64,000 nucleotides of DNA from Spirosoma sp. (GCF_026391055.1 NZ_JAPLET010000026.1:682001-746000), one strand, 5' to 3'. Numbered from the stretch's first letter, positions 43,955 to 54,185 are shown. The notes: generated by a model from the letters alone, not told the origin. Numbers and translations are program-made.

Positions 43955-45319
43955 ATGGAAACAACTGCCGCCCCTACCCGTCCGGTCCCGCTGCACCCCG
44001 GCTTGCCATTTCTGGGTAATACCCTTGCCTTCGTTCGCGACCCATTGAGCATTCTGCATGCGCTGCAACGGAAACAGGAACGTATCGTCCACCTGCGCAT
44101 TGGCGGTCGAAACCAGTATCTGGTGTTTCAACCCGAAGACAGCAAGCATATTTTACAGGAGAACAACCGCAATTATGGCCGTTCGCCTGCCTTCGAGGTG
44201 CTCAAAATTTTCCTGGGAAACGGTCTGCTGACCAGCGATGGTGATTTCTGGCGTCGGCAACGGCGCCTGGCCCAACCGGCGTTTCATCGGCAAAAGCTGG
44301 CGGCACTGGCCGACACAATGGTGGCCGAAACCGTAGACTGGCTCGACACACTAAACCCATCCGACACCCGGCAGCCGGTCAACGTATCGCAGTCCTTTAT
44401 GGATGTAACCATGCGAATTGTTTGCAAGACCCTGTTCGGTTCAGATACCAACGGCAAACTCGATGGGCTTTCCCACGCGCTGGACTCGCTCAATTACCTG
44501 GCCAACAGCCGGATGTTATCGCCCATCCGCTTTCCGATGAGCTGGCCCACGCCCCATAACCAACGATCCAAACGCGCCCAGCGGCAGGTAGATACGTTTA
44601 TTTTTGACCTGATCGACCAGCGTCGGCAACAGCACGAAGACAAAGACGATCTGCTGGGTATGCTGCTGAGTGCCGAAGATGAAGAAACGGGCGAGCGTAT
44701 GTCGGACCAGCAACTGCGCGATGAATGCGTGACGATATTCTCGGCAGGCCACGAGACAACGGCGGTGTCGATGGCCTGGACGATTTACCTGCTCACACAA
44801 CACCCCGACATTCTGGCGCGGCTTCAGGAAGAAAGTGAAGCTGTTCTGGGCGATGCCCGGATACCATCAGCCGAGGCTTTCCGCCGGTTAACTTATACCA
44901 TGCAGGTTGTTCAGGAATCGCTGCGCCTGTACCCACCCGCCTGGATCATGAGCCGCCGGGCTCGCGAGGACGACCACATCGGCCCTTACACAATACCGGC
45001 TAGCGACACCGCGCTGGTATGTCCGTATCTGCTCCACCGCGACCCTGTCAACTGGCCCGATCCCGAACGTTTCGACCCGAACAGGTTTGCACCGGGCGGC
45101 CCTAAAGACCAACTGCATTCCTATGCGTATCTGCCTTTTGGCGGTGGTCCCCGTTTGTGTATCGGCAATCAGTTTGCACTCATGGAAATGCAGATCCTCC
45201 TAGCCCTGTTTGTGCGAAAATTTAGCGTGAGTGGTCTACCCAATCAGCGCATTGTTCCTAAACCGCTCATCACGCTACGTCCCAATCAACCAATACAGGT
45301 AATTTTGTCGAAGCCATAA
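43955..45319 (+). CDS. Cytochrome P450
   Basis: The 454-residue enzyme inserts oxygen into an organic substrate using heme. The oxygen-binding I-helix motif is AGHETT near residue 267, the K-helix EXXR is ESLR near residue 325, and the heme-Cys loop is FGGGPRLCIG near residue 397. Length and motifs match soluble bacterial CYP102-like or CYP4-like P450s without an attached reductase. No ferredoxin gene is adjacent, so the electron donor is elsewhere. The start is fixed by the family N-terminus (PVPLHPGLPFLGN); it lies directly behind a terminator hairpin. Confidence 0.95.
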   Translation: METTAAPTRPVPLHPGLPFLGNTLAFVRDPLSILHALQRKQERIVHLRIGGRNQYLVFQPEDSKHILQENNRNYGRSPAFEVLKIFLGNGLLTSDGDFWRRQRRLAQPAFHRQKLAALADTMVAETVDWLDTLNPSDTRQPVNVSQSFMDVTMRIVCKTLFGSDTNGKLDGLSHALDSLNYLANSRMLSPIRFPMSWPTPHNQRSKRAQRQVDTFIFDLIDQRRQQHEDKDDLLGMLLSAEDEETGERMSDQQLRDECVTIFSAGHETTAVSMAWTIYLLTQHPDILARLQEESEAVLGDARIPSAEAFRRLTYTMQVVQESLRLYPPAWIMSRRAREDDHIGPYTIPASDTALVCPYLLHRDPVNWPDPERFDPNRFAPGGPKDQLHSYAYLPFGGGPRLCIGNQFALMEMQILLALFVRKFSVSGLPNQRIVPKPLITLRPNQPIQVILSKP

Positions 45320-45523
45320 ATTAGACTTTTTCAAGAAGTTTTGCATTCGATCGTTCCACGCCTGTATACAAACATGGCCTGTTACAGAGTATTAACTTTC
45401 AGTAACATAAATACCCGTGAAACAGGGTTGCATCTTTCATAGGCCCTATTGACTTTGTGGTTGCTATACCCAAACTTAGATAGTCCATTGATGTTCTGAT
45501 CAATTCACCTTAAAAGCGACACA

Positions 45524-45901
45524 ATGAGACTACAAATGCATGCCGTTAAGTTCACGGCCGACCAAAGCCTGTTAGATTTTATCCAGGCGAAACTCGACAA
45601 ATTAGACACGTTCCATGACCGTATTATCAGCGGAGAAGTATTTCTTCGGTTAGAGGGTGCGGACTCCAACAAAGTCAAAGAGAAGATAGTCGAAGTGAGG
45701 CTACTGCTTCCAGGCAAAGAGCTCTTCGTCAAAGAACACGATAAGAGCTTCGAAAGCGCAACCGACCGCGTGATGGACGTTCTTAAAGATAAACTTGTCC
45801 GGTTTAAACAAAAACGAAATGATATTTCCAGCCCGGCCATTGCAGAAGCGAAAACACGGGTAGATGCAGAAGACGAGGTCTACGAGGCCGATGAGTTATA
45901 A
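45524..45901 (+). CDS. hpf: Ribosome hibernation-promoting factor, short form
   Basis: The 125-residue protein matches the HPF/YfiA family, which binds the 30S subunit in the decoding region and inactivates ribosomes in stationary phase. The conserved fold is visible in HAVKFTADQSLLDFIQAKLDKLDTF, then FLRLEGADSN...EVRLLLPGKELFVKEHDKSFESATDRVMDVLKDKLVRFKQKR. It lacks the C-terminal dimerisation domain of long HPF. An alternative start is MHAVKF five codons in. It ends next to a 26-bp palindrome that separates it from convergent metK. Confidence 0.92.
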   Translation: MRLQMHAVKFTADQSLLDFIQAKLDKLDTFHDRIISGEVFLRLEGADSNKVKEKIVEVRLLLPGKELFVKEHDKSFESATDRVMDVLKDKLVRFKQKRNDISSPAIAEAKTRVDAEDEVYEADEL

Positions 45902-45913
45902 ACTAAGATAATA

Positions 45914-45970
45914 CCTCATGACAAGCAGAACGCCACTCCGGACTGGAGTGGCGTTCTGCTTGTCATGAGG
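45914..45970. terminator. Perfect 26-bp palindrome between hpf and metK
   Basis: The 26-nt arm 45914-45939 (CCTCATGACAAGC...) and arm 45945-45970 are perfect reverse complements around a 5-nt loop. There is no T-tract on either side. The position between convergent genes suggests a two-way terminator, but the length and perfection are unusual for a terminator. Confidence 0.85.
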
Positions 45971-45985
45971 CTGGTCTGTGTTATG

Positions 45986-47263
45986 CTATAAACCGAACGC
46001 TTGTTTAATCTGATCGACAAAATCAAGTTTTTCCCAGGTAAACAGCTCTACTTCAACCTCTTTCGTCTGCCCGTTTGAACCAAACGTTTTCTTTACGATC
46101 TCGTTTTTGCGGCCCATATGACCGTATGCGGCTGTTTCAGAATAAATTGGATTACGGAGCTTCAGCCGTTGTTCGATTGCATAGGGGCGCATATCGAAAA
46201 TCTGACCAACTTTCTCAGCAATGACTCCATCATGCATATCCACTTTTGCAGTGCCGTAGGTGTTCACGTACAAACCGCATGGTTTGGCAACGCCAATGGC
46301 ATAAGACACTTGCACCAGCACCTGATCGCAAAGACCGGCGGCTACCAGATTTTTAGCAATGTGCCGGGTAGCATACGCTGCAGACCGGTCTACTTTAGAG
46401 GGATCTTTACCCGAGAAAGCTCCACCGCCGTGAGCACCTTTACCACCATATGTATCCACAATGATTTTCCGGCCCGTCAGACCCGTATCGCCGTGTGGCC
46501 CCCCAATGACAAACTTGCCGGTTGGGTTAATGTAATACGTGATATTGTCGGTGAACAACCCGTGCAGTTCAGCCTTCTGGGCCGCCTTCACGCGGGGAAT
46601 CACAATAGTGATAATATCTTCCTTGATTTTGGCCAGCATCGTATCGTCGTCAGCAAAATCGTCGTGTTGCGTTGATACCACGATGGTATCAATCCGAATA
46701 GGCTGGTGATCGTCAGAGTACTCAATCGTTACCTGCGATTTGGCATCGGGCCGCAGGTACGGCATCAGTTCCAGTTCGTTATTGCGGATTTGTGACATCT
46801 CCCGCAGAATGGCATGAGCCAGATCGAGCGGCAGGGGCATGAAGTTATCCGTTTCGTTCGTGGCGTATCCAAACATCATACCCTGATCGCCAGCACCCTG
46901 AGCGTTGGCCAGCGTTTCGAAATCAGCATTCTCCACCTTCCGATCAACGCCCTGATTGATATCAGCCGACTGGTCATGCAGCGCCGAAAAAATACCGCAG
47001 GAGTTAGCCTCGAACATGTACTCGCTTTTGGTATAGCCAATTTTACGAATTACATCGCGGGTAATTTTCTGTACGTCCAGGTAAGTGTCCGTCTTGATTT
47101 CACCAGCCAGTACAACCTGACCTGTTGTCACGAGCGTTTCACAGGCGACCTTACTGGCCGGGTCAAATGCCAGGAAATTATCAATCAATGCATCGGAGAT
47201 TTGGTCGGCTACTTTATCGGGGTGGCCCTCAGAAACAGATTCAGACGTGAAGAGATAAGGCAT
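45986..47263 (-). CDS. metK: S-adenosylmethionine synthetase
   Basis: The 425-residue enzyme makes SAM from methionine and ATP (EC 2.5.1.6). Family marks are the start [24 protein letters not shown], the ATP-site [12 protein letters not shown] near residue 120, and the phosphate-loop [16 protein letters not shown] near residue 280. The length is normal. It supplies the methyl donor for the O-methyltransferase and for lipA chemistry in the same cell, although the genes are not in one operon. Confidence 0.97.
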   Translation of the reverse strand: MPYLFTSESVSEGHPDKVADQISDALIDNFLAFDPASKVACETLVTTGQVVLAGEIKTDTYLDVQKITRDVIRKIGYTKSEYMFEANSCGIFSALHDQSADINQGVDRKVENADFETLANAQGAGDQGMMFGYATNETDNFMPLPLDLAHAILREMSQIRNNELELMPYLRPDAKSQVTIEYSDDHQPIRIDTIVVSTQHDDFADDDTMLAKIKEDIITIVIPRVKAAQKAELHGLFTDNITYYINPTGKFVIGGPHGDTGLTGRKIIVDTYGGKGAHGGGAFSGKDPSKVDRSAAYATRHIAKNLVAAGLCDQVLVQVSYAIGVAKPCGLYVNTYGTAKVDMHDGVIAEKVGQIFDMRPYAIEQRLKLRNPIYSETAAYGHMGRKNEIVKKTFGSNGQTKEVEVELFTWEKLDFVDQIKQAFGL

Positions 47264-47463
47264 TTCTCTATTTTATGACTTGGTTAGAAACTACAAAGCT
47301 ACAAGTTTCTGATCAGGGGGCAAGCAAAGGCTACGTTATGGACGAACACTTCATCGAAACTAGACTCAAATGCTTTCTTTTAGCCGCTGTATCGACAAAA
47401 TCTACAAACTTTATATCTTACTACCCGTTTCCTGATATTGGCTTCAGACGGCTCCAACCTTTT

Positions 47464-50400
47464 ATGAACACACATAGGACACATTTCGACCACTGGTTTG
47501 AATCGGTTTGTGCACGTTGGTTTGGGTGGTACACCGTCATGTTTATACTGTCTGTTTCGTTTTCCCGCACAAGCGCCCAGCCAGCAGCAGACAAGTTTGA
47601 CCATTTATCAACGAAAAATGGCCTTTCCAATAACTCAGTCAACTGTATCCTTCAGGATCGGGAAGGGTTTATGTGGTTCGGTACGAACGATGGGCTCAAC
47701 AAGTATGATGGCTATTCGTTTCAGGTTTTTCAGACCGACCCCGCCCGTCCTGCGCACAGTTTAACTGACAACCGTATTATGGGCCTTTGCGAAGACCCGA
47801 AAAACCGACTATGGGTGGTTACGGAAGGGGCTGGTTTGCATGAAGTCAATAAACAAACGGGTGATGTAACTCACCATCCCATTCATGCTAACCATGAGAA
47901 CTGGTGGAACAATCAGGTATCTGTATATGCAGATCGGCAGGGGGTTTTGTGGCTCTGCTCTTACGGCGGACTTATTCGGTATGAACCGGAAAGCCATCAT
48001 TTCACGCTGTACCCATCGCCCAAACGAGAAGTTCCGGTAAAAAGCGTTTTCGAAGATCGGCAAAACCGATTTTGGGTAGCTACCTCGCAGGGGCTGTATT
48101 TATTTGATCGGCAAACCGGCCACTTTGCGCTGTTGCCCATTCAAAAAGCTATGGACCCACAACCCTGGTTCGGCCCCATGTATCTGGACAGCAACGATGT
48201 TCTTTGGCTTGGTGCCGTTGGGAAAGGCCTTTTTCAGCTTGACCTCCGCCATCCACCCCTCCAGATCGTGCCTTATGCCGCGAAAGGTACAATCAATAAA
48301 TATATGTATCTGAGCGCACTCCACCGCGACCAGCAGGGGTTTATGTGGATGGGTACAACCGATGGGTTACAACGCATAGACACTAAAACGGCACAGGTGT
48401 TCACCTACCTTCCCGATCCGGATGCACTCCATAATTTAGGGAGTATAAATGTGCAGGCTGTTTTTCATGACCGGGCCGGCACGCTCTGGGCAGGTACTGA
48501 TAACGGTATCGACAAACAGGCACTCAATACTAAACCGTTTACGACTTATCAGATAAGACGCAGCATAGGAATTGTTAATCTACCTGAAAATAAAGTCGCT
48601 ACGCTGGCAATAGATAGCCGCAACCGAGTCTGGTTCAGTAATCAGGAAAAACTGTATCGATTGAATTTACGGACAAATCAGATTACCGAAATTCCGGCAA
48701 GCCTGTTTGGCAACGCGTCACAACATAAAAATAACCTACATGCCCTGCTGCCCGATGGTCCCGACGGAATATGGATTGGAACATGGAATGGCCTCTATCG
48801 GCTCAATCAGACGACCAATCACTCAGTTAAGTTTCCAACTGAGATTGCCGCCCAGTTTGTAAGCCGGGACGCTCACGGCCTGCTATGGCTGAGCGGTGAA
48901 GGAGGTGTTGCTTCGTTCAATCCCGTTACGCATCAGTTCCATTATTATAAATATGACCCGTCGGACACAAGCGGCTTACCTGAAAAGTACATTTATGGTA
49001 TGCTGGTCAGCCAGACGGGCGATATCTGGTTAACCCTTCGGGGAAAAGGGCTGAGTCGGCTAAATCCACAATCGGGTCGATTCACCCACTACACGGCCGG
49101 TCTGAAACCGGGACAGTTGAACAGCAACGAGATCGGAACCATTTATGAGGACAGATCAGGCACCATCTGGCTGGGTAGTACCCGGGGCGGCCTAAACTGG
49201 TTTGACCCGAAAACCGGCAAATTTTCACACCTTACTACTAAAGACGGCCTACCCAGCGACTGGATTATTGGTATAACGGAAGACAACCGTGGCTACTTGT
49301 GGCTAAGCACGAATAAGGGACTCTGCCGGTTTGATCCGCGAACCAAATCGTTTCGTCCCTACGACAACAACGACGGGTTACCAAACAACGATTTTCGGGT
49401 AAATACCGTGTCGCGGTCCGGGAACTCCCTTTTCTTCGGTACCCTCAACGGACTGGTTCGGTTTAATCCCGATAGTATTCAAACCGACAGGCAACCCTTT
49501 CCGGTTTACGTTACTACATTTAAAGTAGGCGATAGCCTCCTGCCGGTAACTCGTAAACAGTATACGCTGGCCCATCATGAAAACTATCTGTCGTTTGAGT
49601 TCGTAGCCCTGACGTACGGCCTGCCGGAGCGAAATCAATACGCCTACAAGCTAAGCGGTATTGATAATGACTGGGTGAAAAACGGGAGCCGTCGGTTTGC
49701 CAGCTACACGAACTTACCGCCCGGCAAGTATACCTTTCAGGTCAAAGCAGCCAATAGCGATGGCGTCTGGCGCCAGCTCGAAAGCCCACTTACCATCCAG
49801 ATTCTTACCCCCTGGTGGCAAACCTGGCCTGCTTATGTGCTGTATGCGTTAATTGGACTGGGGATTATGTGGGCATTGGCAACGTATCGATCCCGAAAGC
49901 TACTCTTGGCCAATCGGCGGCTGGAAGATATTATAGCCAATCGAACCAACGAGATTCGGCGGCAGAGCGATCAACTGGCCTTGCAGCGCGACAGTCTGGA
50001 AAAAACCCTGACCGAGCTGACCTCTACCCAACGGCAATTGATTCATCGGGAAAAAATGGCTTCGCTGGGTGAATTGACGGCGGGTATTGCACATGAAATT
50101 CAAAACCCACTTAACTTCGTCAACAATTTTTCGGAAGTAAGTGCTGAACTGGCCGGAGAGCTTCTCGATCTATTGGCAAATGGCCAGCAGGCAAATGCCG
50201 CCACCTTGGCCAGCTACATACAGACCAACCTCCAAAAAATTACTCATCATGGCAAACGTGCCGACTCCATTGTAAAAAACATGCTGCAGCACACCCGTTT
50301 CAGCAACGGGAAAAAGTTTCCGACCAACCTGAACAAACTGATTGACGAGCACCTGCGTTTGGCCTATCAGGGAGTCCGCGTAAACGATAAATCACTTACG

Positions 50401-50808
50401 GTTCACCTGGTCACAGACTTCGACTCTACGCTTAGCGTCCTGGACGTAGTGCCTCAGGACATTGGCCGGGTACTTCTGAATCTGTTTAACAATGCGTTTT
50501 ATTCAATAGCCGCGAAGCAGAAAGGTGGGGCTGTGGACTATGAGCCTGAAATAAGGGTTAGTACACGCCGGCATCCAACTTTCGTTGAGCTACGAATACG
50601 CGATAACGGACTCGGCATTCCACAGACAGTTCTCGAAAAGATCTACCAGCCTTTTTTTACAACCAAACCCAGCGGTCAGGGCACTGGGCTGGGATTATCA
50701 CTCAGCTATGACATTATTACGAAAGGCCATGAAGGCGAATTGAGTGTCGATACCAGCGAAGGGCAGTTTGCCGAGTTTATAATCAAACTTCCTTTACCTC
50801 CTGCCTAA
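47464..50808 (+). CDS. Reg_prop two-component sensor histidine kinase
   Basis: The 1114-residue membrane sensor has a signal peptide, about twelve or more Reg_prop propeller repeats in the periplasm (repeating units such as DREGFMWFGTNDGLNKYDG, DRSGTIWLGSTRGGLNWFDPKTGKF, NRGYLWLSTNKGLCRFDP), a Y_Y_Y domain near residues 690-770, one membrane helix (WPAYVLYALIGLGIMWALATY), a coiled coil, and a cytoplasmic HisKA/HATPase with the His in IAHEIQNPL and G box GQGTGLGLSLSYDI. It lacks the receiver and AraC domains of hybrid kinases. The ATG at 47464 opens the signal peptide; an ATG at 47275 would add 63 unsupported residues. No receiver gene is adjacent. Confidence 0.93.
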   Translation: MNTHRTHFDHWFESVCARWFGWYTVMFILSVSFSRTSAQPAADKFDHLSTKNGLSNNSVNCILQDREGFMWFGTNDGLNKYDGYSFQVFQTDPARPAHSLTDNRIMGLCEDPKNRLWVVTEGAGLHEVNKQTGDVTHHPIHANHENWWNNQVSVYADRQGVLWLCSYGGLIRYEPESHHFTLYPSPKREVPVKSVFEDRQNRFWVATSQGLYLFDRQTGHFALLPIQKAMDPQPWFGPMYLDSNDVLWLGAVGKGLFQLDLRHPPLQIVPYAAKGTINKYMYLSALHRDQQGFMWMGTTDGLQRIDTKTAQVFTYLPDPDALHNLGSINVQAVFHDRAGTLWAGTDNGIDKQALNTKPFTTYQIRRSIGIVNLPENKVATLAIDSRNRVWFSNQEKLYRLNLRTNQITEIPASLFGNASQHKNNLHALLPDGPDGIWIGTWNGLYRLNQTTNHSVKFPTEIAAQFVSRDAHGLLWLSGEGGVASFNPVTHQFHYYKYDPSDTSGLPEKYIYGMLVSQTGDIWLTLRGKGLSRLNPQSGRFTHYTAGLKPGQLNSNEIGTIYEDRSGTIWLGSTRGGLNWFDPKTGKFSHLTTKDGLPSDWIIGITEDNRGYLWLSTNKGLCRFDPRTKSFRPYDNNDGLPNNDFRVNTVSRSGNSLFFGTLNGLVRFNPDSIQTDRQPFPVYVTTFKVGDSLLPVTRKQYTLAHHENYLSFEFVALTYGLPERNQYAYKLSGIDNDWVKNGSRRFASYTNLPPGKYTFQVKAANSDGVWRQLESPLTIQILTPWWQTWPAYVLYALIGLGIMWALATYRSRKLLLANRRLEDIIANRTNEIRRQSDQLALQRDSLEKTLTELTSTQRQLIHREKMASLGELTAGIAHEIQNPLNFVNNFSEVSAELAGELLDLLANGQQANAATLASYIQTNLQKITHHGKRADSIVKNMLQHTRFSNGKKFPTNLNKLIDEHLRLAYQGVRVNDKSLTVHLVTDFDSTLSVLDVVPQDIGRVLLNLFNNAFYSIAAKQKGGAVDYEPEIRVSTRRHPTFVELRIRDNGLGIPQTVLEKIYQPFFTTKPSGQGTGLGLSLSYDIITKGHEGELSVDTSEGQFAEFIIKLPLPPA

Positions 50809-50851
50809 TTGTCTGCCAGCACCCAGGAATTTACGGTACACATTCAGCCAG

Positions 50852-52033
50852 TTAACCGAACAGCCTCCGACGTATCACGTCAAACAAAGCCTTTAGAAAT
50901 GGCATGAACGGCATTGTAGCAAACAACCTCAGTTCGTCGATAAAGCGTGTTTCTTCGTCAAGAAACGTAAAAACGCGTCCGGGGTTGCCAGCATAGACCC
51001 TCGTAAAGATATCATCGGCCGGATGGCGATGCTTTTCGAGTACGTTCAGGAAGATGCTGTCGTAGAGTTTAAACCGCTTCTTCAACCAGCTTACAGGCCG
51101 TTGGGGTTTGCCGGTTTGTGCCAGATTATCGACAATGCTCTGCAGGTAGCGCTGGGTTCGCTGAAAGGTATACCCGGTCGAGGGTTTTGTGTATCCGCCG
51201 GATGTACCAATCCGAATAATATGTTCTGACGGATTCTCGTGCGTTGCTTCGTCCGACATGGGAATAACGCCATACTCCGTTTCACTTATTTCATAAGCTC
51301 CGGTATTCAGAAATTGGGCGATGTAATTACGGATTTCAAGATCGTATTCTGGTTCGGATAATAGTTTATCATTAAAAAGAGTAAACTCAACCAGTGCCGA
51401 TTTCTCCGTGAAAGGCAGTACATACACGAACCGGCAATCGCCATGCTGATGGATTCGAAAGTCCATTATCTCGGGCTCATGCGGATTAAAACACGGCTTC
51501 TCCGTTGTGATGACCCATCCCTTGAAATGCTGAAGCAGGTTATGGTTTTCGGATTGATCCAGTCTGAGGGAAAAGGTGCTGTCAAAAACGTAGTCGGCAA
51601 TGTACGGTTCATCATCAGCAATAACGAATCCCCCCTGCGGGGTATCTTTGATACGGTTGATGGTTGCCTGCCTGCGTTCAATTGTCGGATGATTGGCCAG
51701 TTCGCGCTGAACAAATTCATAGAAGTCTATGCCGCGCAGCATCTTGTAGTCGTACGGCCCCATATCCAGTAGCCCGGCATAGGTTGTTCCATGAAAGCTA
51801 ACTTTGCTCCAGGTACGAAAAAGAATTGACTCAAAGGCGTTCATGCGCGCCGGTTCCCGGCCCGAAGTGCCCTTTTTTCGGTCCCAGAAACACCAGGTCC
51901 GGTCATTGCTGTTTTTAATTTCCCGGTCAAGAATCAAAATGCTATGATTCCGCAGCGGTGACTGGCTAAGATAATAAGCAAGGCTTAACCCAGCCATGCC
52001 TCCTCCGGCAATGATGAAGTCGTATTTTTTCAT
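50852..52033 (-). CDS. crtY: Lycopene cyclase (CrtY family)
   Basis: The 393-residue enzyme cyclises the ends of lycopene to beta-carotene type rings. It has the FAD motif DFIIAGGGMAGLSLAYYL at the N-terminus, the second family segment NDRTWCFWD near residue 44 and the cyclase-typical GGYTKPSTGYTFQRTQRY near residue 270. The start is fixed by the FAD motif. No crtB, crtI or crtZ gene is nearby, so the rest of the pigment path is elsewhere. The gene stands alone in a minus-strand run with lipA. Confidence 0.93.
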   Translation of the reverse strand: MKKYDFIIAGGGMAGLSLAYYLSQSPLRNHSILILDREIKNSNDRTWCFWDRKKGTSGREPARMNAFESILFRTWSKVSFHGTTYAGLLDMGPYDYKMLRGIDFYEFVQRELANHPTIERRQATINRIKDTPQGGFVIADDEPYIADYVFDSTFSLRLDQSENHNLLQHFKGWVITTEKPCFNPHEPEIMDFRIHQHGDCRFVYVLPFTEKSALVEFTLFNDKLLSEPEYDLEIRNYIAQFLNTGAYEISETEYGVIPMSDEATHENPSEHIIRIGTSGGYTKPSTGYTFQRTQRYLQSIVDNLAQTGKPQRPVSWLKKRFKLYDSIFLNVLEKHRHPADDIFTRVYAGNPGRVFTFLDEETRFIDELRLFATMPFMPFLKALFDVIRRRLFG

Positions 52034-52110
52034 GCAGTAAAGAAAAAGTCCGCACCCTAGGCCCGGACTCTCTTCTTTAAATAACGAATAAAGGGAATTG
52101 TTTGTAAAAT

Positions 52111-52150
52111 AGTCGGTAAGTCTTTTTAGTCAGTAAGTTGGTAAGCGGCT
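52111..52150. repeat. AGTCAGTAAGTTGGTAAGCGGCT element
   Basis: The 33-nt part 52118-52150 matches 54092-54124 at 29 of 33 positions. It precedes the lipA stop on the plus strand orientation and does not show a reverse arm here. The shared sequence marks it as a member of the same dispersed element. Confidence 0.75.
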
Positions 52151-52165
52151 GCACCTAAAAAAACC

Positions 52166-53074
52166 TTACACATTCACATGCTTTTCTGCGTGGTAACTCG
52201 ACCGAACCAGTGGACCGGACTCGACGTATTTCAGTCCACGCCGGAGCCCTTCTTCACGATACATGGCAAATGTATCTGGATGAATCCACTCGATTACTTC
52301 GTGGTGCATTTTAGTAGGCTGGAGGTATTGCCCCAGCGTTAGAATATCCAGCCCATTGGCAGCAAGATCATCCATAGCTTTGACCACTTCATCCTTTGTT
52401 TCACCCAGACCCAGCATAATACCTGATTTAGTGCGCTGGCCATAGTCTTTCGTACGCCGGATCTGTTCAAGGCTACGCTCGTAGCGAGCCTGCGGCCGAA
52501 CGCGTCGATAGAGCCGCTCCACGGTTTCCATGTTATGCGAAACGACTTCCTGCCCGGCCGAAATCATCCGTTCAAGCGCTCCCCAATTGCCTTTGGTATC
52601 CGGAATCAGGGTTTCGATGGTTGTTGAGGGCGATGCTTCTTTGATAAGTCGAACGGTTTGGTACCATATCTCAGCGCCCCGATCTTTTAGTTCATCCCGA
52701 TTCACCGACGTAAGCACCGCGTGTTTAACCTTCATGAGCACGATCGCTTCGGCCACACGTCGGGGTTCATCGGTGTCATATTCGTTGGGCCTGCCAGTGG
52801 CGACAGCACAAAATGTACAGCTTCGGGTACACACATTCCCCAGAATCATAAACGTAGCAGTGCCCGCTCCCCAGCATTCACCCATGTTTGGGCAATTTCC
52901 ACTTTCGCAAATTGTGTGGAGTTTATGTTCGTCCACCAACTTACGGACTTTAGCATATTCGGGGCCAATGGGCAACTTAACGCGCAGCCAGTCCGGACGT
53001 TTGGGTCGGGGTGCCGCATCAGCGCCCGCCCGATTACGTTGTTGTTCGGAGGGTATTACAGGTAGTTCAATCAT
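52166..53074 (-). CDS. lipA: Lipoyl synthase
   Basis: The 302-residue radical-SAM enzyme inserts sulfur into octanoyl chains to make lipoate. Both clusters are complete: auxiliary Cys56, Cys61 and Cys67 ([13 protein letters not shown]) and radical-SAM Cys82, Cys86 and Cys89 ([10 protein letters not shown]). The family tail ends [14 protein letters not shown]. The length is normal. No lipB is adjacent. The enzyme acts in the cytoplasm on lipoate-dependent dehydrogenases. Confidence 0.97.
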   Translation of the reverse strand: MIELPVIPSEQQRNRAGADAAPRPKRPDWLRVKLPIGPEYAKVRKLVDEHKLHTICESGNCPNMGECWGAGTATFMILGNVCTRSCTFCAVATGRPNEYDTDEPRRVAEAIVLMKVKHAVLTSVNRDELKDRGAEIWYQTVRLIKEASPSTTIETLIPDTKGNWGALERMISAGQEVVSHNMETVERLYRRVRPQARYERSLEQIRRTKDYGQRTKSGIMLGLGETKDEVVKAMDDLAANGLDILTLGQYLQPTKMHHEVIEWIHPDTFAMYREEGLRRGLKYVESGPLVRSSYHAEKHVNV

Positions 53075-53205
53075 GTCTCCTCAATCCTTTCCAGCAAAAT
53101 TCGTTTTTTGGATGTAAAGTTCATAACGATACCAAAGGGCCAGGAGCACTGGTGTAAATCCGGCTTATTTTTGCCTTACCCAATGCCCCTCGCCCTTTGA
53201 AAATT

Positions 53206-53991
53206 TTATTTCTTACTTCCGAAAAACAGGGTAATATAGCCCGTTGTGAAGAAACTCCTGTTTCCGTCCTCACGGCTACCATTGGGACTTGAGTTGGGAA
53301 TGATAATGATTCTGTTCGGGAAAGCCTCGGCCAAAAAGCCGATTTCTACCCCCGTCGTGTTATTTCTGAAGGCGCTGAGTTCAAAGCTAAGCGCTGCTTT
53401 TACGTTGAGACCAACGGTTAACTTCGACTCGCCAATACCCTGAAAAAAGCCACCGGCACCAGTAACGGTCTCCCCTGCCGAGGTGGCGAAGCCATTTACC
53501 TGAGAAGCGGGCACCGATCGGGTCTGATTGCCATACGAAACTTCCAGATAATAAGGTTTAATAATACCCACAGACGGTCCTGCTGCCAGAATGCCACTGA
53601 TAGCGATGCCTTCGTCAGAACTGCGCTGAAACAGCTTCACCTCACGGCCGTATTGGGGTCGCAATACAAAAAGATAATTTTCTTTCCCATCCAGATAGCC
53701 CGAACCAACGTTATTGATAGACGAGCGAAGTTCTTTAGGGTGCTTTACGTTAACCAGTTCAACGCTCAGATAGCGGTATTGGGGTAGGCCAAACAGGGAC
53801 GATGACAGTAATTTAGATTGCCGGAACGCAAACCCGCCAACAATGCCGGAATTTGTATTGGTTGTGATGCCAAACGTTGTAATGGTCGAGTAGGAATCAT
53901 CTTCGCTGTCAACCCGTTGGGCCAGCATGGTCTGACTTGGCAGAAGCCATATGCCCACCATAAGTCCCAGTATTCCGTATATAGTTTTCAT
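53206..53991 (-). CDS. Outer-membrane beta-barrel protein, unrecognised
   Basis: The 261-residue protein has a signal peptide ending TMLAQR and a region of alternating strands that fits an outer-membrane barrel: ITTFGITTNTNSGIVGGFAFRQS, YRYLSVELVNVKHPKEL, ENYLFVLRPQYGREVKLF, GISGILAAGPSVGIIKPYYLEV, VGLNVKAALSFELSAF and a final TGYITLFFGSKK. I do not recognise a named family. It lies about 130 nt upstream of lipA, on the same strand, but a shared function is not indicated. Confidence 0.7.
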   Translation of the reverse strand: MKTIYGILGLMVGIWLLPSQTMLAQRVDSEDDSYSTITTFGITTNTNSGIVGGFAFRQSKLLSSSLFGLPQYRYLSVELVNVKHPKELRSSINNVGSGYLDGKENYLFVLRPQYGREVKLFQRSSDEGIAISGILAAGPSVGIIKPYYLEVSYGNQTRSVPASQVNGFATSAGETVTGAGGFFQGIGESKLTVGLNVKAALSFELSAFRNNTTGVEIGFLAEAFPNRIIIIPNSSPNGSREDGNRSFFTTGYITLFFGSKK

Positions 53992-54091
53992 TGTCGTAAT
54001 ATGCTGAAATAAAAATACACTTTTTTGCGGTTCCTCACAAAAAAGGGTCTAACTATTAGCGTAACCAGATGATTATTTATATGTTTCGCAA

Positions 54092-54185
54092 AAGTCTTTT
54101 TAGTCGGTAAGTCAATAAGCGGCTTACTGACTTATTAACTTAGGCGAAGCCGCTTACTGACTTATTGACTAACTAACTGACTAAA
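54092..54185. repeat. AAGCGGCTTACTGACTTATT quasi-palindrome before OsmC
   Basis: AAGTCAATAAGCGGCTT (54109-54125) and AAGCCGCTTACTGACTT (54147-54163) are reverse complements at 16 of 17. CTTACTGACTTATT occurs twice (54123-54136, 54153-54166). The first 33 nt match 52118-52150. It lies between divergent genes and ends 5 nt before the OsmC start. Confidence 0.85.
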
